The notes under the pieces were generated by a model that made no database searches, was not told where the DNA came from, and worked only from the letters and a program-made list of their open reading frames with translations. The position numbers and the translations under genes were made by a program. From assembly GCA_018524725.1 (NCBI GenBank), contig JAEUWP010000601.1, positions 284,096-348,095 of the forward strand: DNA of 64,000 nucleotides. Direction: 5' to 3'. Origin of the DNA: Podaxis mareebaensis. Its lineage: Eukaryota > Basidiomycota > Agaricomycetes > Agaricales > Agaricaceae. Positions 24,709-36,343 of the stretch are shown in pieces. Position 1 is the stretch's first letter; the number at the start of each line of letters is the position of its first letter.

Positions 24709-26349
24709 TCAAACCAAAGTCATCGGCGCGGAATACTTACGGCAGTAATCATCTGGGTCTACGATAACGACCTGGCAAAGTGCCAGTTTGGCCAGATCCG
24801 CGATATCCCGCTTTTGCACAAAGGAACAATGGATGACGGTGACTTTGGAGATGGGAACACAGACCGATCGAGCCGCATCTACGGCCGGCAGAGAAGCATC
24901 AGGAGTCAGGGACTGGACGCGACTCCGCACCAGGTCAACTAGGGTTCGACCTCTGAAGTGTCCACACCAGCGCATGTCGAGAATGGAAAGGGAAGGGCAG
25001 AGCCCGTACGGCCCAAACAACTCCGTCAATACGCGGTCCGAAATTTCGCTCTCATGTAACAGGAGCGTCTTCAACCGGTTCATCCGGGCAAAGCATTGGA
25101 CAAAGTACGGCTCTGGGATGTCAGCATCACGAAGCTCCAATTCTTCAATGGGTGGTGATGCCCGCTCTAAGAATTGGAGCAAACATCGGCCTGTTCCTTC
25201 ATCAGGCGTGCCCACTAGATCGTCCGACGACCGGAGATGTAGACTTTTGAGGCGCGGAGCGATCAAGTGTGGGAGGAGGTTGTTTATGCCTGGATGACCG
25301 GTGAGTGTGAGAGAGGTCAGGTGAGGCAAGCCGACGAGATGCCCGAAATCGTCATCTGGCTCAAAGTGGCGCGCCTGGCCCGCTGGAAGAACCATAGAGA
25401 AGACTTCAAGGTTGTGAAGCTCCTCCAAGACTCGAAGAACAGAGGCAACCGATAGACTGAGAGTGAAATGATGGGATGGGAGAACCAACGACAAATTCGT
25501 GGTTGAGGAGGGAAGGATGTTTGGAGCCGGGAGAATATTCCTGGTGATGCGAATCGTTGAGAGCTTGGGCGCTTCCAGGAAGGCAGTCCGAAGGCCAACA
25601 AGTTCCCGAGTCCCGTCCTCTTCAGTCTGGTCATCACTGTCGTCAAACTCTTGCTGTACGGAAACATAGAACGCGCGCAATTCAGGGAACGATCCCACAC
25701 ACATGGTCAAGGCGTGGTTGACACTGGCAAGAGTAGCTGAATTAATCGTGAGGCACCGCCATTGTGACCTCTTCTCCAATAATAAACACATAACTTCTGG
25801 AAGTTTAGACTGTTCCTGTCGTATCTCCAGCGTTATGCGAAGGTAGCTAATTTTGGCCTTTTCAAGCCAAAATCTCGTCCTGCCGCAAGGATCGCGACCA
25901 TCAAGATCAACGTAAATGTGGGACCAAATGCTTGGAATACTCGCAGCCTTTCGCCACTGCGAGCATACATGTGAAACGACAACAGGTGTCCGTGTGTATC
26001 CATCTTGAACGCATATTTCGAAGATATTGGCCAGGACCTCATAAGGAAGACGCCGTGCAAGAGTAATTAGGCCTTTGCAGTGCCTTATACCCTCATCATG
26101 CTCCCATTTCTTGATCTGCAGCTGGCGAATGGAGCGCATGAGCTCGCCTATCTCCTGATCAATGATTGAGATGGCTGACTCGTGAGAGCGTATTTCGGTA
26201 TAGATAGGCTCTAGATCAGCCAGTTCATGAGGATATTGGACGTCCCAAGGCTGGTTGTTCGGCTGGCCGTGGTATCTTAATTGCATAGCAAATGAGGACG
26301 GACAGGAGGAACCAGGTAGAGCTAACGGATGTGGGTATAGGGTAAGCAT
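24709..26349 (-). CDS. F-box protein with leucine-rich C-terminal region
   Basis: This is a single uninterrupted frame of 546 codons, unusual here, where nearly all other genes have many introns. An N-terminal coiled coil (IYTEIRSHESAISIIDQEIG) precedes a short F-box (LARRLPYEVLANIFEICV, then VVSHVCSQWRKAASIPSIWS), the form common in the large F-box families of Agaricomycetes. The rest is a series of irregular leucine-rich segments (for example LTSLTLTGHPGINNLLPHL, and LSILDMRWCGHFRGRTLVDL). Such proteins are expected to bind Skp1 in an SCF ubiquitin ligase and recruit unknown targets. The first ATG (26349) is used; an internal Met at codon 22 is an alternative. Confidence 0.85.
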   Translation of the reverse strand: MLTLYPHPLALPGSSCPSSFAMQLRYHGQPNNQPWDVQYPHELADLEPIYTEIRSHESAISIIDQEIGELMRSIRQLQIKKWEHDEGIRHCKGLITLARRLPYEVLANIFEICVQDGYTRTPVVVSHVCSQWRKAASIPSIWSHIYVDLDGRDPCGRTRFWLEKAKISYLRITLEIRQEQSKLPEVMCLLLEKRSQWRCLTINSATLASVNHALTMCVGSFPELRAFYVSVQQEFDDSDDQTEEDGTRELVGLRTAFLEAPKLSTIRITRNILPAPNILPSSTTNLSLVLPSHHFTLSLSVASVLRVLEELHNLEVFSMVLPAGQARHFEPDDDFGHLVGLPHLTSLTLTGHPGINNLLPHLIAPRLKSLHLRSSDDLVGTPDEGTGRCLLQFLERASPPIEELELRDADIPEPYFVQCFARMNRLKTLLLHESEISDRVLTELFGPYGLCPSLSILDMRWCGHFRGRTLVDLVRSRVQSLTPDASLPAVDAARSVCVPISKVTVIHCSFVQKRDIADLAKLALCQVVIVDPDDYCRKYSAPMTLV

Positions 26350-26847
26350 TCAGTCTTGCGCCATCGTGGTTGATTACTTACACTGTCAGTGCAGAAGAAC
26401 TTCAAAAAATTGCAGTACTTTGTGCAGGAGAACTGAAGTCATCTGAAATAACGGGTATATTAGATCCAGCGTCTTGAACATTCGCGAAGTGTCTCGCGAT
26501 TCGGCTTGTTTGTCCTTGTTTAATCATCAGGTTTGACGGATTGGCGACCTCGGCTTGACTACTTGTTCATACCATCCATTTTGAAAATACCCCAGAGTCG
26601 CGTTTTCTATCACACTAGGTAAGATTTTCAGGTTCCCCCTCACGGCCTATGATGATTCAGAGTGGAATCTTAACGACCCTCCATCCCTTAATCGTCTATG
26701 TTGTGGCACACGATGCCCGATGGGTCGCGGAGAAGACTGAATGTTCTGGATACTGCTGAGGCTTTTGTTTCTTTTCCTTTCCATATCCAATACTTAGCAA
26801 CTCGTTGAATTGCATTGCTCATTTAATCTCCTAAGTCATTGCTTCGG
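26350..26847. other. divergent promoter region, F-box gene / SSU72
   Basis: About 500 bp between two divergent start codons. A pyrimidine-rich run lies at 26763-26785, about 65-85 bp before the SSU72 start. No open frame of note. Confidence 0.5.
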
Positions 26848-27939
26848 ATGGATCCTCGACGAGCTCGCGATCCACGACTTGCACGCGCTGATCCACGACT
26901 ACAACGCATGCAAGGAAATGCTCCTTCACAGCCGCAATTCCCCACAGCTGGAAGTTCCCAGATGGACACAGGGGAACCTTCGTCACAAATAGAGCCCCAG
27001 CCCCATCCAGCGAATGCCCCACTACAACCCGAGAATGTTGAAGAGATTGACAGCCTGGAGCGCCCTGCGCCGTTGCCTGTGTTTAAACCTCGTCCTCTGT
27101 TTTGTGTCGTATGTGCAAGCAATCAGGTCAGCCTAGACGATTTTTAAGTCGAGTTGCGAACTGACTTCTGTTCTCCCGCCAAGAATCGCTCAATGGAAGG
27201 CCATCATGTCTTGTCGTAAGTGATATTCCGTTGCGAGGTTCTTCTTCCTGAACATCAGGGGATCTGTCAAGTAAGGCAGGGTACCGGGTTATTTCATCCG
27301 GTACTGGCTCAGCTGTACGGTTGCCTGGTCCTTCAATAGACAAACCCAACATCTATGCCTTCGGAACACCTTATAATACTATCTATGAGGAGTTGACCGT
27401 AAAGGATCCTCGACTGTGAGTGAAGTCTCTTGGTCTTGTTTCCCCGTCTCACGTCCGGAACCCAGTTACACCGCCAACGGGCTTCTCCAGATGCTTGATA
27501 GAAATCGCCGCATCAAATTAGCTCCAGAAAGATGGCAGGAGAACAGGACCATTGCTGATGTGGTCATCACCTGCGAAGAACGATGTTTCGATGCTGTCTG
27601 TGATGGTAAAGTTTGATGATACATGTGCGTCAACGAAGCCCGACTAATCTCGTCCCTCGTAGACCTTTTGGCTCGCGGGGGAGATTTCAACAAGCCTGTT
27701 CATATCATAAACATGGAAATTAAAGACAATCATGAAGAAGCTTTGATCGCAGGAAAAGCCATGTTAGATTTGGCAGCGGCGGTAAGTTTCATCAACTTCG
27801 TGGGTCACATGTCCCAGGAATGACATTATCGGTAAAGATCGAAGCAACTGAAGACCTTGATGAGAACATCGATAAGATTCTCCAAGCCCAACAGGAGAAA
27901 CACCCGCACAGCCTCCTCCACGCAGTTGCGTACTACTGA
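26848..27939 (+). CDS. SSU72: RNA polymerase II CTD phosphatase Ssu72
   Basis: Ssu72 dephosphorylates Ser5/Ser7 of the Pol II CTD and acts in the 3'-end cleavage complex. The catalytic CX5RS loop is present ([14 protein letters not shown]) and is split by an intron between NQ and NRS. Later exons give [59 protein letters not shown] with the general-acid Asp region, and [14 protein letters not shown]. The end is [10 protein letters not shown]. In front of the usual Ssu72 start lies an extension of about 80 residues beginning with three DPR repeats ([19 protein letters not shown]), Pro/Gln-rich thereafter. The start is the ATG at 26848. Confidence 0.93.
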
Positions 27940-28229
27940 AGTCCTTGGTCGGTCTAAATCGCATAGTAGCTGTTTATTCTTGGTGATTACAGTTATCCAG
28001 ACCGGCGCGGCATTGATTCTGTGTCTGTGTAATTAGCCCATTTTCGATGACCCACTTGTTGGTGAGTGATAATAGAAGCACGCAATGCGAACGCAAGCGA
28101 ATGCAAAGACTCGAGAGCGTGTGAATCAAAGACGCGATTCATTTACAACTTGATGGAGACCTATTTAGCCAGCTCGCCCACTCAATTGTCACCATCAATC
28201 CCTTTCTTTCATTCGTAGTAAGCGCAGTC

Positions 28230-29233
28230 ATGCCTTCCCTTCGCCTTGGTAGCATTGCCCCCGACTTTGAGGCCCAGACTACTGCCGGAACCATCAGGTT
28301 CCACGAGTGGATTGGTGACTCCTGGGTAGGTATATGTTGTGTATGAGTTTCAGGGCTTCGAACCCTAATTATAGCCTAGGCCGTTTTGTTCTCTCACCCT
28401 GGAGACTTCACTCCTGTCTGTACTACTGAACTTGGTGAGGTCGCCCGTCGCGCTCCCGATTTCGAGGCACGCGGTGTCAAGGTCATCGGCATCTCTGCCA
28501 ATGGCCTTGAGGACCACCACAAATGGGTGCAGGATATCAACGAATACGGTTCCAAGTTCGGTCCTACCGACGTCCAGTTCCCCATCGTAAGTGCCACGTA
28601 CATATTTGTATGTTCGCGGGTACTTAAGTTGATCACTTCATAGATTGCCGATCCCGACAGGAAGATTTCTACTCTCTACGACATGTTAGATGAGCAGGAC
28701 GCTACCAATAGGGATGCCAAAGGTCTCCCTTTCACCGTGAGCCTCTGAATCATCTTCGTCCAGTAACTCTGTTGTCTAAGACCCGGCAGATCCGCACTGT
28801 CTTCGTCATTGATCCCAAGAAGGTCATCCGCTTGACCATCGCCTACCCCGCCTCCACTGGTCGTAACTTCGACGAAATCATCCGGTACGTGCGCTGCTTT
28901 AACTCAGCCTGTGGACGCCGCTGACTTCAATGAATGTAGTGTCATTGATTGTAAGCATTTACCAATGAAACTTGAAACACTGGATACTAAACCAATTCAA
29001 CACTCTAGCCTTGCAGCTAGGTGACAAACACCGCATCACTACCCCCGTGAACTGGAAGAAGGGTGATGATGTCATTGTTCATCCCACCGTCTCGAACGAG
29101 GAGGCGAAGACCCTCTTCCCTGAACACACAGTACACAAGGCGAGTGTTAATGGGCTTCAAAGCTTCATCTCTGGAATAGCAGCTGACTATTCATTATCAG
29201 CCTTACCTCAGGACCACACCCCTCAAGGTCTAA
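28230..29233 (+). CDS. 1-Cys peroxiredoxin (Prx6 family)
   Basis: This is a thiol peroxidase reducing hydrogen and lipid peroxides. It starts MPSLRLGSIAPDFEAQTTAG. The peroxidatic Cys is in SHPGDFTPVCTTELGEVA, and the Prx6-type C-terminal half includes LPFTIRTVFVIDPKKVIRL, SLQLGDKHRITTPVNWK and EEAKTLFPEHTVHK. The protein ends PYLRTTPLKV, matching the Prx6-type ending only if the last intron (29140-29200) uses a GC donor (AAG/GCGAGT...CAG). No resolving Cys is visible at the position used by 2-Cys enzymes. Short introns separate at least five exons. Upstream (28130-28229) is the promoter; an initiator-like TCATTCGTAGTAAG precedes the ATG. Confidence 0.93.
29140..29200 (+). other. GC-AG intron in the peroxiredoxin gene
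   Basis: The 61 nt intron begins GCGAGT and ends TATCAG. Use of the GT two bases downstream would shift the frame and destroy the conserved YLR-TP tail, so the GC donor is preferred. Confidence 0.7.
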
Positions 29234-29629
29234 AATTCGCAAACTATCGTCTCGGTCTTTGTTCGTATCATGGAGTTGATGCAGGGATGAGATCTGTAAG
29301 GTTGTTTGATTATGCATATGTAACCGTTTCAATAAACGTGAAAAATGTTGTAACTATATCGATTTTATCCGGATCTTAGAACGATGGAGTCTGGTTCCGG
29401 AAATGTGGATGCCTCATTGTCTGGCGTCGCCTTGAAATTTTCACCTGACGCGACGCGCCACGTCTGACTGGTTTATCTGACCCCTGTCGAAGGAATGGTC
29501 AGAAGTGGAAGTGGAGATCGGAGATCAAGTGCACGCGACTTGCGACAATGCTACAACATGCACAAACAAACGTATGAGCGAGTACGCGTCATGCACTAAT
29601 ATCCCTACTTTCATTTAGTCTTTCATCCC
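29234..29629. other. intergenic, no gene recognised
   Basis: 3' flank of the peroxiredoxin gene and promoter of the proteasome gene. No open frame or motif of note. Confidence 0.5.
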
Positions 29630-30601
29630 ATGGCCAACGCAGACGGTGGTGCATACAGGTATCCTAGGCATCATCTGTTATGAGATAACGTTTGCTGATC
29701 TGAGCATAAGTTATTCTCTTACCGTATTCTCGCCCAGCGGAAAGTTGGTTCAGATTGAGCACGCTCTAGCTGCGGTCTCGCAGGGAACAACAAGTCTTGG
29801 AATTAAAGGTGCGTGTTTTCCGTTAGGCATTGGGCCCACGCACTGATCATACCACCAGCATCTAATGGCATTGTGATTGCCACTGAGAAGAAGACCTCTT
29901 CCATCCTCATTGATGATTCTGTTGTGGATAAGGTGGCGGTAATCTGCCCCAACATCGGCATCGTGTACTCTGGAATGGGCCCTGACTTCAGAGTACTGGT
30001 AACTAAAGCTCGCAAAAGCGCCCAAGCCTACTGGAAAATTTACAACGAATATCCGCCAACACGGGTCTTGACTCAGGAAATTGCGAATGTGATGCAGCAG
30101 GCAACACAATCTGGGTAGGTGGAACTCATCCCTGAGCAAGCGCTGTTATTCATTTGCTACTTTAGTGGTGTTCGACCTTACGGCGTGTCCTTGCTTGTCG
30201 CTGGGTGGGATATCAATCGCGGTCCTTCATTGTATCAGGTGGACCCGTCAGGGTCTTTTTGGGCATGGAAGGCCAGTGCCATTGGCAAAAACATGATCAA
30301 TGCGAAGACGTTTTTGGAGAAGAGGTGAGAGGCCAAATTGCTGGGCTGTTGCCACTGCTCAACCTTGTCCATTCCCAGATACAACGACGACATCAGCCTG
30401 GAGGACGCTATCCACACCGCCTTATTAACGCTAAAAGAAGGGTTCGAGGGCCAAATGACCGAGAAGACTATTGAAATTGGTGTTGTGACGGTACCAACAC
30501 CAGAAGAGCTGGAGGAAAGCGCCATTGGTCCCAATGTCCGTCCGAAGCCAACATTCAGAAAACTCAGTGAAGAGGAGGTTCGAGATTATCTTGCATTGTA
30601 A
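29630..30601 (+). CDS. PRE8: 20S proteasome subunit alpha-2
   Basis: This is a structural alpha-ring subunit of the 20S core. The first exon is [10 protein letters not shown]; the intron ends before [19 protein letters not shown], the alpha-subunit signature helix H0/strand S1. Further exons give [51 protein letters not shown] and [20 protein letters not shown]. The C-terminus is [14 protein letters not shown]. Length and motifs agree with PSMA2/Pre8; no catalytic Thr is expected in an alpha subunit. At least four short introns interrupt the gene. Confidence 0.94.
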
Positions 30602-31294
30602 TTCATAGCCACGTGTATCGTGTATTGATACTTGTATTTCCCCCTGTATTCCGGAGAACAGCTTCAAGACAATTACCACCATCAGGACACTGAGGAACCA
30701 TCACTTGTGGAAGTTTCAGAGTATCAACGCCGACACTGGACGGTTACTATTAATTCGCAAAGTCAACACCAACACACAAACAAAAGTACGCAAGATGCCT
30801 AGCGGGGAAGTGTTAAGTAGTCCACGGCTCTCATGTCGCACGCGGATGATGGGTTGATGTAAAGCTGTTTTTTCAGTTCAATTCAATCAGTCTCCCCATC
30901 TCAGATCCGCACCAAACCGATCCGGTTCCCCTCACAAACTAACTGCTTTTAATCAGTGACTCAGTGGTCCTCTCCCTTCAGCGCGCCTCCGTAAAAATTT
31001 TTGAATGTCGAGTTGATCCAACGTATCACTTGGAGACCCGGTGACAGCACGGCCTTCATTGTGCTACAAGTCCGTTCGGCAACTTTTGTCCTGTCACTCG
31101 AGCGCCTGTCTTGCTCAAGACGGTGCATTACTGCGGTGTAAGATACCTCGAGTGCATGCCCTATTCACGTGTCGAGAATTGAAACGCCACACTCGCAGAT
31201 ATGGCGACTTTCAGATCTCGACTTTCAGATTTCAACTTTGTCCCGTTTTTGATGGTGTCCAATTACTCCTCCTCGTTCATTTCCCACCAGCAGC
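30602..31294. other. intergenic, no gene recognised
   Basis: 3' flank of PRE8 and upstream region of the Zn2Cys6 gene. A short direct repeat (ACTTTCAGAT twice) lies around 31206-31230. No supported gene. Confidence 0.5.
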
Positions 31295-31302
31295 TATATA
31301 AG
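31295..31302 (+). promoter_or_regulatory. TATA-like element
   Basis: TATATAAG lies 93 bp upstream of the ATG of the Zn2Cys6 gene at 31395, a usual distance for a TATA box with a short leader. Confidence 0.4.
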
Positions 31303-31394
31303 TTGCAATCAAACACTACCAGGGATGTTGATCAAGCCCCAGTTTTATTTCTTCAGGTACCATCCGAGTGCTCTCTGTTATATTGCCCACTGCT

Positions 31395-32322
31395 ATGTCT
31401 GCCCGCCCGGAAAGGACTGAAAAGCCCAAGAAGCGTTCGGACATGGCTTGCACAAATTGTCGCTCCCGAAAACTCAAGGTAGGTTTTCATCCGTCTCGCC
31501 CGTAGCTACACCACCTGATCGATTTCCCATTTAGTGCGAGAATACGGACAGCACACCTCCATGCAAGCGGTGCGAGCACGACAGGGTCTTTTGTGAATTC
31601 AGGCCCGTGTCGGAAGACAACCCCCAAAGCAGAGGCCCCCAAAGCAGAGGCTCCAAGACTCCCAGCCGAGACGGCTCCGAAGACCGCAAAGGCAACAGTC
31701 AGCCAATCGTACCCACCTTCCCGAAGCCAGTGACACCTCCGACCTCCTTGGAGGAGAGCCGGACCGCGAACAATGTTCCGGTTACCCCTTCTCTGGGAAG
31801 AGCTATTCCTTCAAAGTACTTGTTTCTCTCCGCTGCCCGGTTTCAGCAGATATCTGATCCCCGTATTTTTGCTCGTCTATCAGCATTCCTTATTATCATC
31901 CACAACAACCGAGGTACCAAGTGGTTCAAAGCGCCCCCGACTATCAACCACAGGGGGGCACCTTCCCGGTCGACAACCATTCTACAACTCAGTGGCAGCA
32001 CCCGGATGCCACAACGTACCCCTTGGCCCCGGATATGAACGCTCCCTACGGTAGCCAAGGAACGGCCCCAATGTCGACTCCGAACCAGCCCCGGTATTCT
32101 GTGTATTCCCCAACTCCCGACCACTCGTATGTACAGCAGCAGCCGTACAGCCAAGATCAACACCCCCGCCTCATGATTCCCCACACAACGTACTACAACC
32201 ATACGCCACACGACCCCCACGGATCCCGCCAACTGTACTACCCAACAAATCAACAGCCAAGTGGCCTTCCAGGATATTCGGATCCTAGTGTTCCGAACGG
32301 ACCCCCTCCTCATAACAAGTGA
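31395..32322 (+). CDS. short Zn2Cys6 zinc-cluster protein
   Basis: This is a putative DNA-binding regulator of about 260 residues. The zinc cluster is MACTNCRSRKLKC / ENTDSTPPCKRCEHDRVFC, that is CX2CX6CX9CX2CX7C, interrupted by a 54 nt intron after RKLK. Downstream are a tandem PQSRG duplication (31620-31650), a Pro/Ser/Thr-rich region, and after a second intron (about 31817-31910, joined at PSK/YQVVQSAPDY) a Tyr/Gln/Pro-rich tail (for example DHSYVQQQPYSQDQHPR) ending PPPHNK. There is no Fungal_trans domain, unlike the regulator at 12498. Such zinc-cluster proteins with a disordered tail are common in Agaricomycetes; the targets are unknown. Confidence 0.82.
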
Positions 32323-33311
32323 GCGTTCCAAATCCTCCCATTAAGATGGCCATGACTCAACTTTCCGTAATCCATCTCGTCAGTCATTTCTACGACTCAT
32401 TCCCCCGTTAATGACATAGCTCCAATATACCCGTCCGAGCCTGGCGCTTGGCGCGGGCCCTGACACCCGTGTTCGTTATCACCATATACCATACAACACT
32501 TCTTAATCCTTGGCTCTTGTTCACCTTGCTGTCTATCTTGCTATCCATCTTCTCTGCCTGCTGCTCGGATGTCGATTGACCGTACTTTGTGATGATGTAC
32601 CATAGCTACTAAAACGAACAATGTAATTGAAGTGTGCTCCAGTTCTTCGAATCTCACCTCGGTAAATAACCTTTTCATCGCTGGGAATGTTGGTCAGAGT
32701 CATTGATCAGGTTTGACGATCCTTGTCATAAACCGTCCGAATAGCGACGGGGTACTGGGAATTGTCAGAAGCTTATGTGAGTGGCGAGAAGCCTGCCTCA
32801 CGCCCTCCCAGCCTTCACAAGGTCCCTCGCGAACTTCCGAGAACTGAATGGGTTACCACCTTGGCAAATGGTCGAAATTGGACTAATCCGCACGCAAACG
32901 TCATCTCAGGGTAATACCTAAAAAACGCTGCAGGAGGGCACGAAGCAAAAATTATTTTGCCCAACATAATAATCAGATCATTGCCGTACTGTGGTAACCA
33001 ATCAGCCTGGTCTCGGTTGTCAGCGGGCGGCCGGGGTTCTAGATTTGTGCGTGTTTCCACTCCGAGGCCTTGTGGGCACCCACAGCATTCATGATCGTTC
33101 GTATATCTGCTCAAGGTGTCAGGTTTCAGGTGCCGTGAAACGTGGAATTATAGTTGCTGAGAAGAACTCTTCGCAAGTCAGGGCCAGCCCCATGGCGGTT
33201 CCAGACCTGAGGTTTAATTAAGCCCATCCACTCCAGAAGACGTTCAGAAGACATTGATATTAAACCGTGCGGGCAATTGAATGATGGTACATGAATCGTC
33301 GAGGTAATTAA
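32323..33311. other. intergenic, no gene recognised
   Basis: Region between two convergent genes. Overlapping open frames on both strands at 32815-33221 lack recognisable motifs and their composition is not protein-like. I see no RNA gene or repeat. Confidence 0.5.
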
Positions 33312-36182
33312 TCACAAAGGCCATTCAACTTTTTCACCGAAGTTCCAGTGCACGGCTTTCACGGATGTGTATTCTTCCAAAGCATAACTGCCAAGTTCGC
33401 GGCCTGGGGATGAGTGTATATAAGTTATGCATTTCACCGACGCGGGGTTTGACACAATAAAGGCGTAGGACGCACCGATCCCCGACTGTTTCTTGCCCCC
33501 AAATGGTACGTTATTGTTCAATAAGTTGTACTGGTTCACCCAAACCTACAATCGTACTCATATGGTCAGCTCATCAATCGCGATCCCAGCGGCATAATGG
33601 TTGTGTAAATGTACACAGAATTATAGACGATAGTTTTACTCACGGTACCTGCCTCAAGGGCGGATGAAACACGCATGCATTGATTGGCGTCATCTACGCG
33701 ATGTGTGCAAAGATGCATACAATGAGTTTATGAGCAATAGCGGCAAGACAAATGCTCCCACTTACTGGAATGAAGCCCTGCACCCAAACCGTAGTTTGTT
33801 TCATTTGCGAGAGTAATCGCCTCTTCCTCCGTCTTGAATTTGCCTACTGAAAGGACGGGTCCGAATATCTAAACCAGACCTCAACTCAGATCTGTGGCGA
33901 TTCCGAAAGAGAGTTAGCCTCAAATACCTCTTCTTTGACCTTTTGGATTTATCAACATCAGGCTGTTTTTATATATCATGGGAAACCAACATACTATCTT
34001 CATATCGGGACGGATCTCTGTGAAGACTGGTAACGGCTGTCAAATCCGTACAGACAAAGCTCTCCATGGGACACTTACTTGTTGGATCTACGAAGAAGCC
34101 TTTTCCCGCTCGCTTGGCTCCACCTAGAATGGGCTTTGCGCCTTCTTGTTTGCCCGCTTCGATATAGCCCCACACACGATCATATTGTCCTTTCGATACC
34201 TATTTCAGACGCTTCAATTAAGTAGCCAAATCAAACGTCTCGAAAACTGATGCACCGACCACCGGGCCGCCAGTGGACTTTTCATCAAACCCGTCACCGA
34301 TGACTGTAGCTTTGACCTTGGCGACGAGGAGGTCAATAAACTTGTCGTAGACGGATTCTTGTACGTATACACGAGAGCCAGCTGTACAATCCTGCCCCGT
34401 GTTGTAACAGATGCCGAGTGCAGCCCAGTTGGCAGCTACAGCAAGTTCATTAGTGAAGGCAAACAAAGAAGATTCGAATCAAAATGTCAAGTATGAAATC
34501 ATAATATGTCGAAGCAAAAATATCCTCAATTGAGCCCGTGCTTCGTCGTGTGGCAGGTTCTATCCCCATCTGACGAGCAACAAGATAACAAGGTAACAAG
34601 CCGCGAGAAATTGCGCGAATGACCGACGGTGGAATGCATTGCACGTTGATTGTCACGCAAGCCCGCTGGAGTGACCACTGCAATAATCTATTGCAACGCA
34701 GTCCTCACTTTCGAGAGTGCGACAAGTCCACATTTTATGCCGCTCCGAAGAGGTGATAGCGGGAGGGAAAAGAGGGTTTGTTGTAAGATCAACTGATCAC
34801 TTTCGTACCTTGTTCCAGATCTGCGGATTCAAAAATCAAGTGAGGCGATTTACCACCGAGTTCCAACGATATCTGTAACGTGCTCTTCGCTTAGCGACTG
34901 CATGGAAAACATGGACGGACACTTGATTACTTTTTTCAAGTTGCTTTTTGCAGCCGCCTCCATGATCTTGCGTCCAGTGATGGTAGATCCGGTAAAGGCT
35001 ACTTTGTCAACGTCAGGGTGTGCAGCCAGAGCGGCACCTCCGATATGACCATAGGAAGGGACCGTATTGATAACACCAGCCGGGAACCTACGTGTCCGGG
35101 ATGCGTTAGACATCTCTGCCACCGTGTATTCTTCACCCACCCTGCCTCTCTCGCAAGTTCAGACAGTTTCTGTGCAGCAATCAGGAGGTATTATCCAACT
35201 TGTTATGATTACCATACCAGCGCAGTTAAGGGCGTCAGTTCCGATGGTTTCATGACAATTGTACAGCCCACCGCGAGGGCGGGTGCGACTTTCCAGGCCC
35301 TAATACATCAACCTATGAGGAATAGTATCGGTTGGAAGGGACAGCCGTTGACAGACCACATGTTGATGGGATAATTCCATGGGATACTAAGAGGACGCCT
35401 CAAATCAAGTTATCTCCTCACGAAACTGATTCACTCACATCTGTCCACAGACACCGATAGGGTCGTGGCGAGTGAAGGCCAATTTAGTTTTGTTGTCGAC
35501 TTCGAGTGTCTGATGAGGAATGCCGATCCAGCGGGATTACACGATGGCAATGCGTAAGAGTGCGCTTCCCCTCTTGATCACTGCAGCGGCCACACACCTG
35601 TCCGATAATCTTGTCAGCCCAGCCAGCGTAATAGCGGAGACATTGGACACTATCGCCGATATCAAAGTCCCTGGAAAATTTCGGTGGGATGGTAACGGTC
35701 AGCAGCCATAAATAACATACCTCGCAATCTTGACAGGTTTGCCATTGTTGAGGGATTCTAACTCGGCGAGCTCCTGCGCATCGCGTTCAATCAGATCAGC
35801 AAGTTTATTGATGAGCCGGGCTCTTTCGAAACCAGTGACGTTCTTCCCCCAAGTGGTTCTAAAGGCATTTCGAGCCGCTTCAACGGCACGGTCGATATCC
35901 CTGGGGGATGCTAGATGGACTTAGATATGAGATGGCTGTGCTTGATGCATGTTGCAAATACCAGAGACGACAGAGCAAATGACTTCTTCTGTTGCAGGAT
36001 TGATAGCTCTAGGTCCGATATCAGACATAGTTGTGAATTAAGATCTATCACATAAGGCCATACTTTATCTTCTCCGGCTCAGGTTCGACCGAAGGAACAA
36101 ACTCATTATTGATGAAGAGTCCAGTAGGGACAGAAATTTGCCTGTTGAGTGCTGGGATTGTGATAGTGGCAGTGAGGGACAT
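33312..36182 (-). CDS. NAD(P)-dependent aldehyde dehydrogenase
   Basis: This enzyme oxidises aldehydes to acids (ALDH1/2-like class). From the ATG at 36182 it reads [20 protein letters not shown] then [11 protein letters not shown]. The cofactor domain shows [13 protein letters not shown] and [19 protein letters not shown]. The catalytic Glu lies in [12 protein letters not shown] and the nucleophilic Cys in [17 protein letters not shown]. The oligomerisation end is [19 protein letters not shown], then [18 protein letters not shown] and WPL. At least ten introns are needed; one (34436-34808) is 373 nt, far above the local norm. The same frame is open up to an ATG at 36344, giving an Arg-rich, acid-free N-terminal extension that could target mitochondria. 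Confidence 0.92.
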
Positions 36183-36343
36183 TCTCAAGGAAGAGAAGTT
36201 GCAAGGGGAGCCAAGGGCCTGAGAGCTTAAGAAGCATCGGACCAAGCATGTGCGCACAGACGCTCCCATCTGTGGCAAACGCGACGCCACCAAATGCTTC
36301 ATGAGCGCTTGAGCCCTGACGGGCCTGAGAGACAAGTATCGCA

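Noticed and set aside
26823..27122. Minus-strand frames (Gly/Ser/Arg-rich) opposite SSU72 exon 1
   Set aside because: Antisense shadows of the Pro/Arg-rich Ssu72 N-terminus.
32815..33221. Overlapping open frames on both strands between two genes
   Set aside because: No motif, no splice context and poor protein composition.
34540..34600. tRNA-like or SINE-like piece (GGTTCTATCCCC) inside the long aldehyde dehydrogenase intron
   Set aside because: No T-stem pairing, A box or cloverleaf could be drawn.
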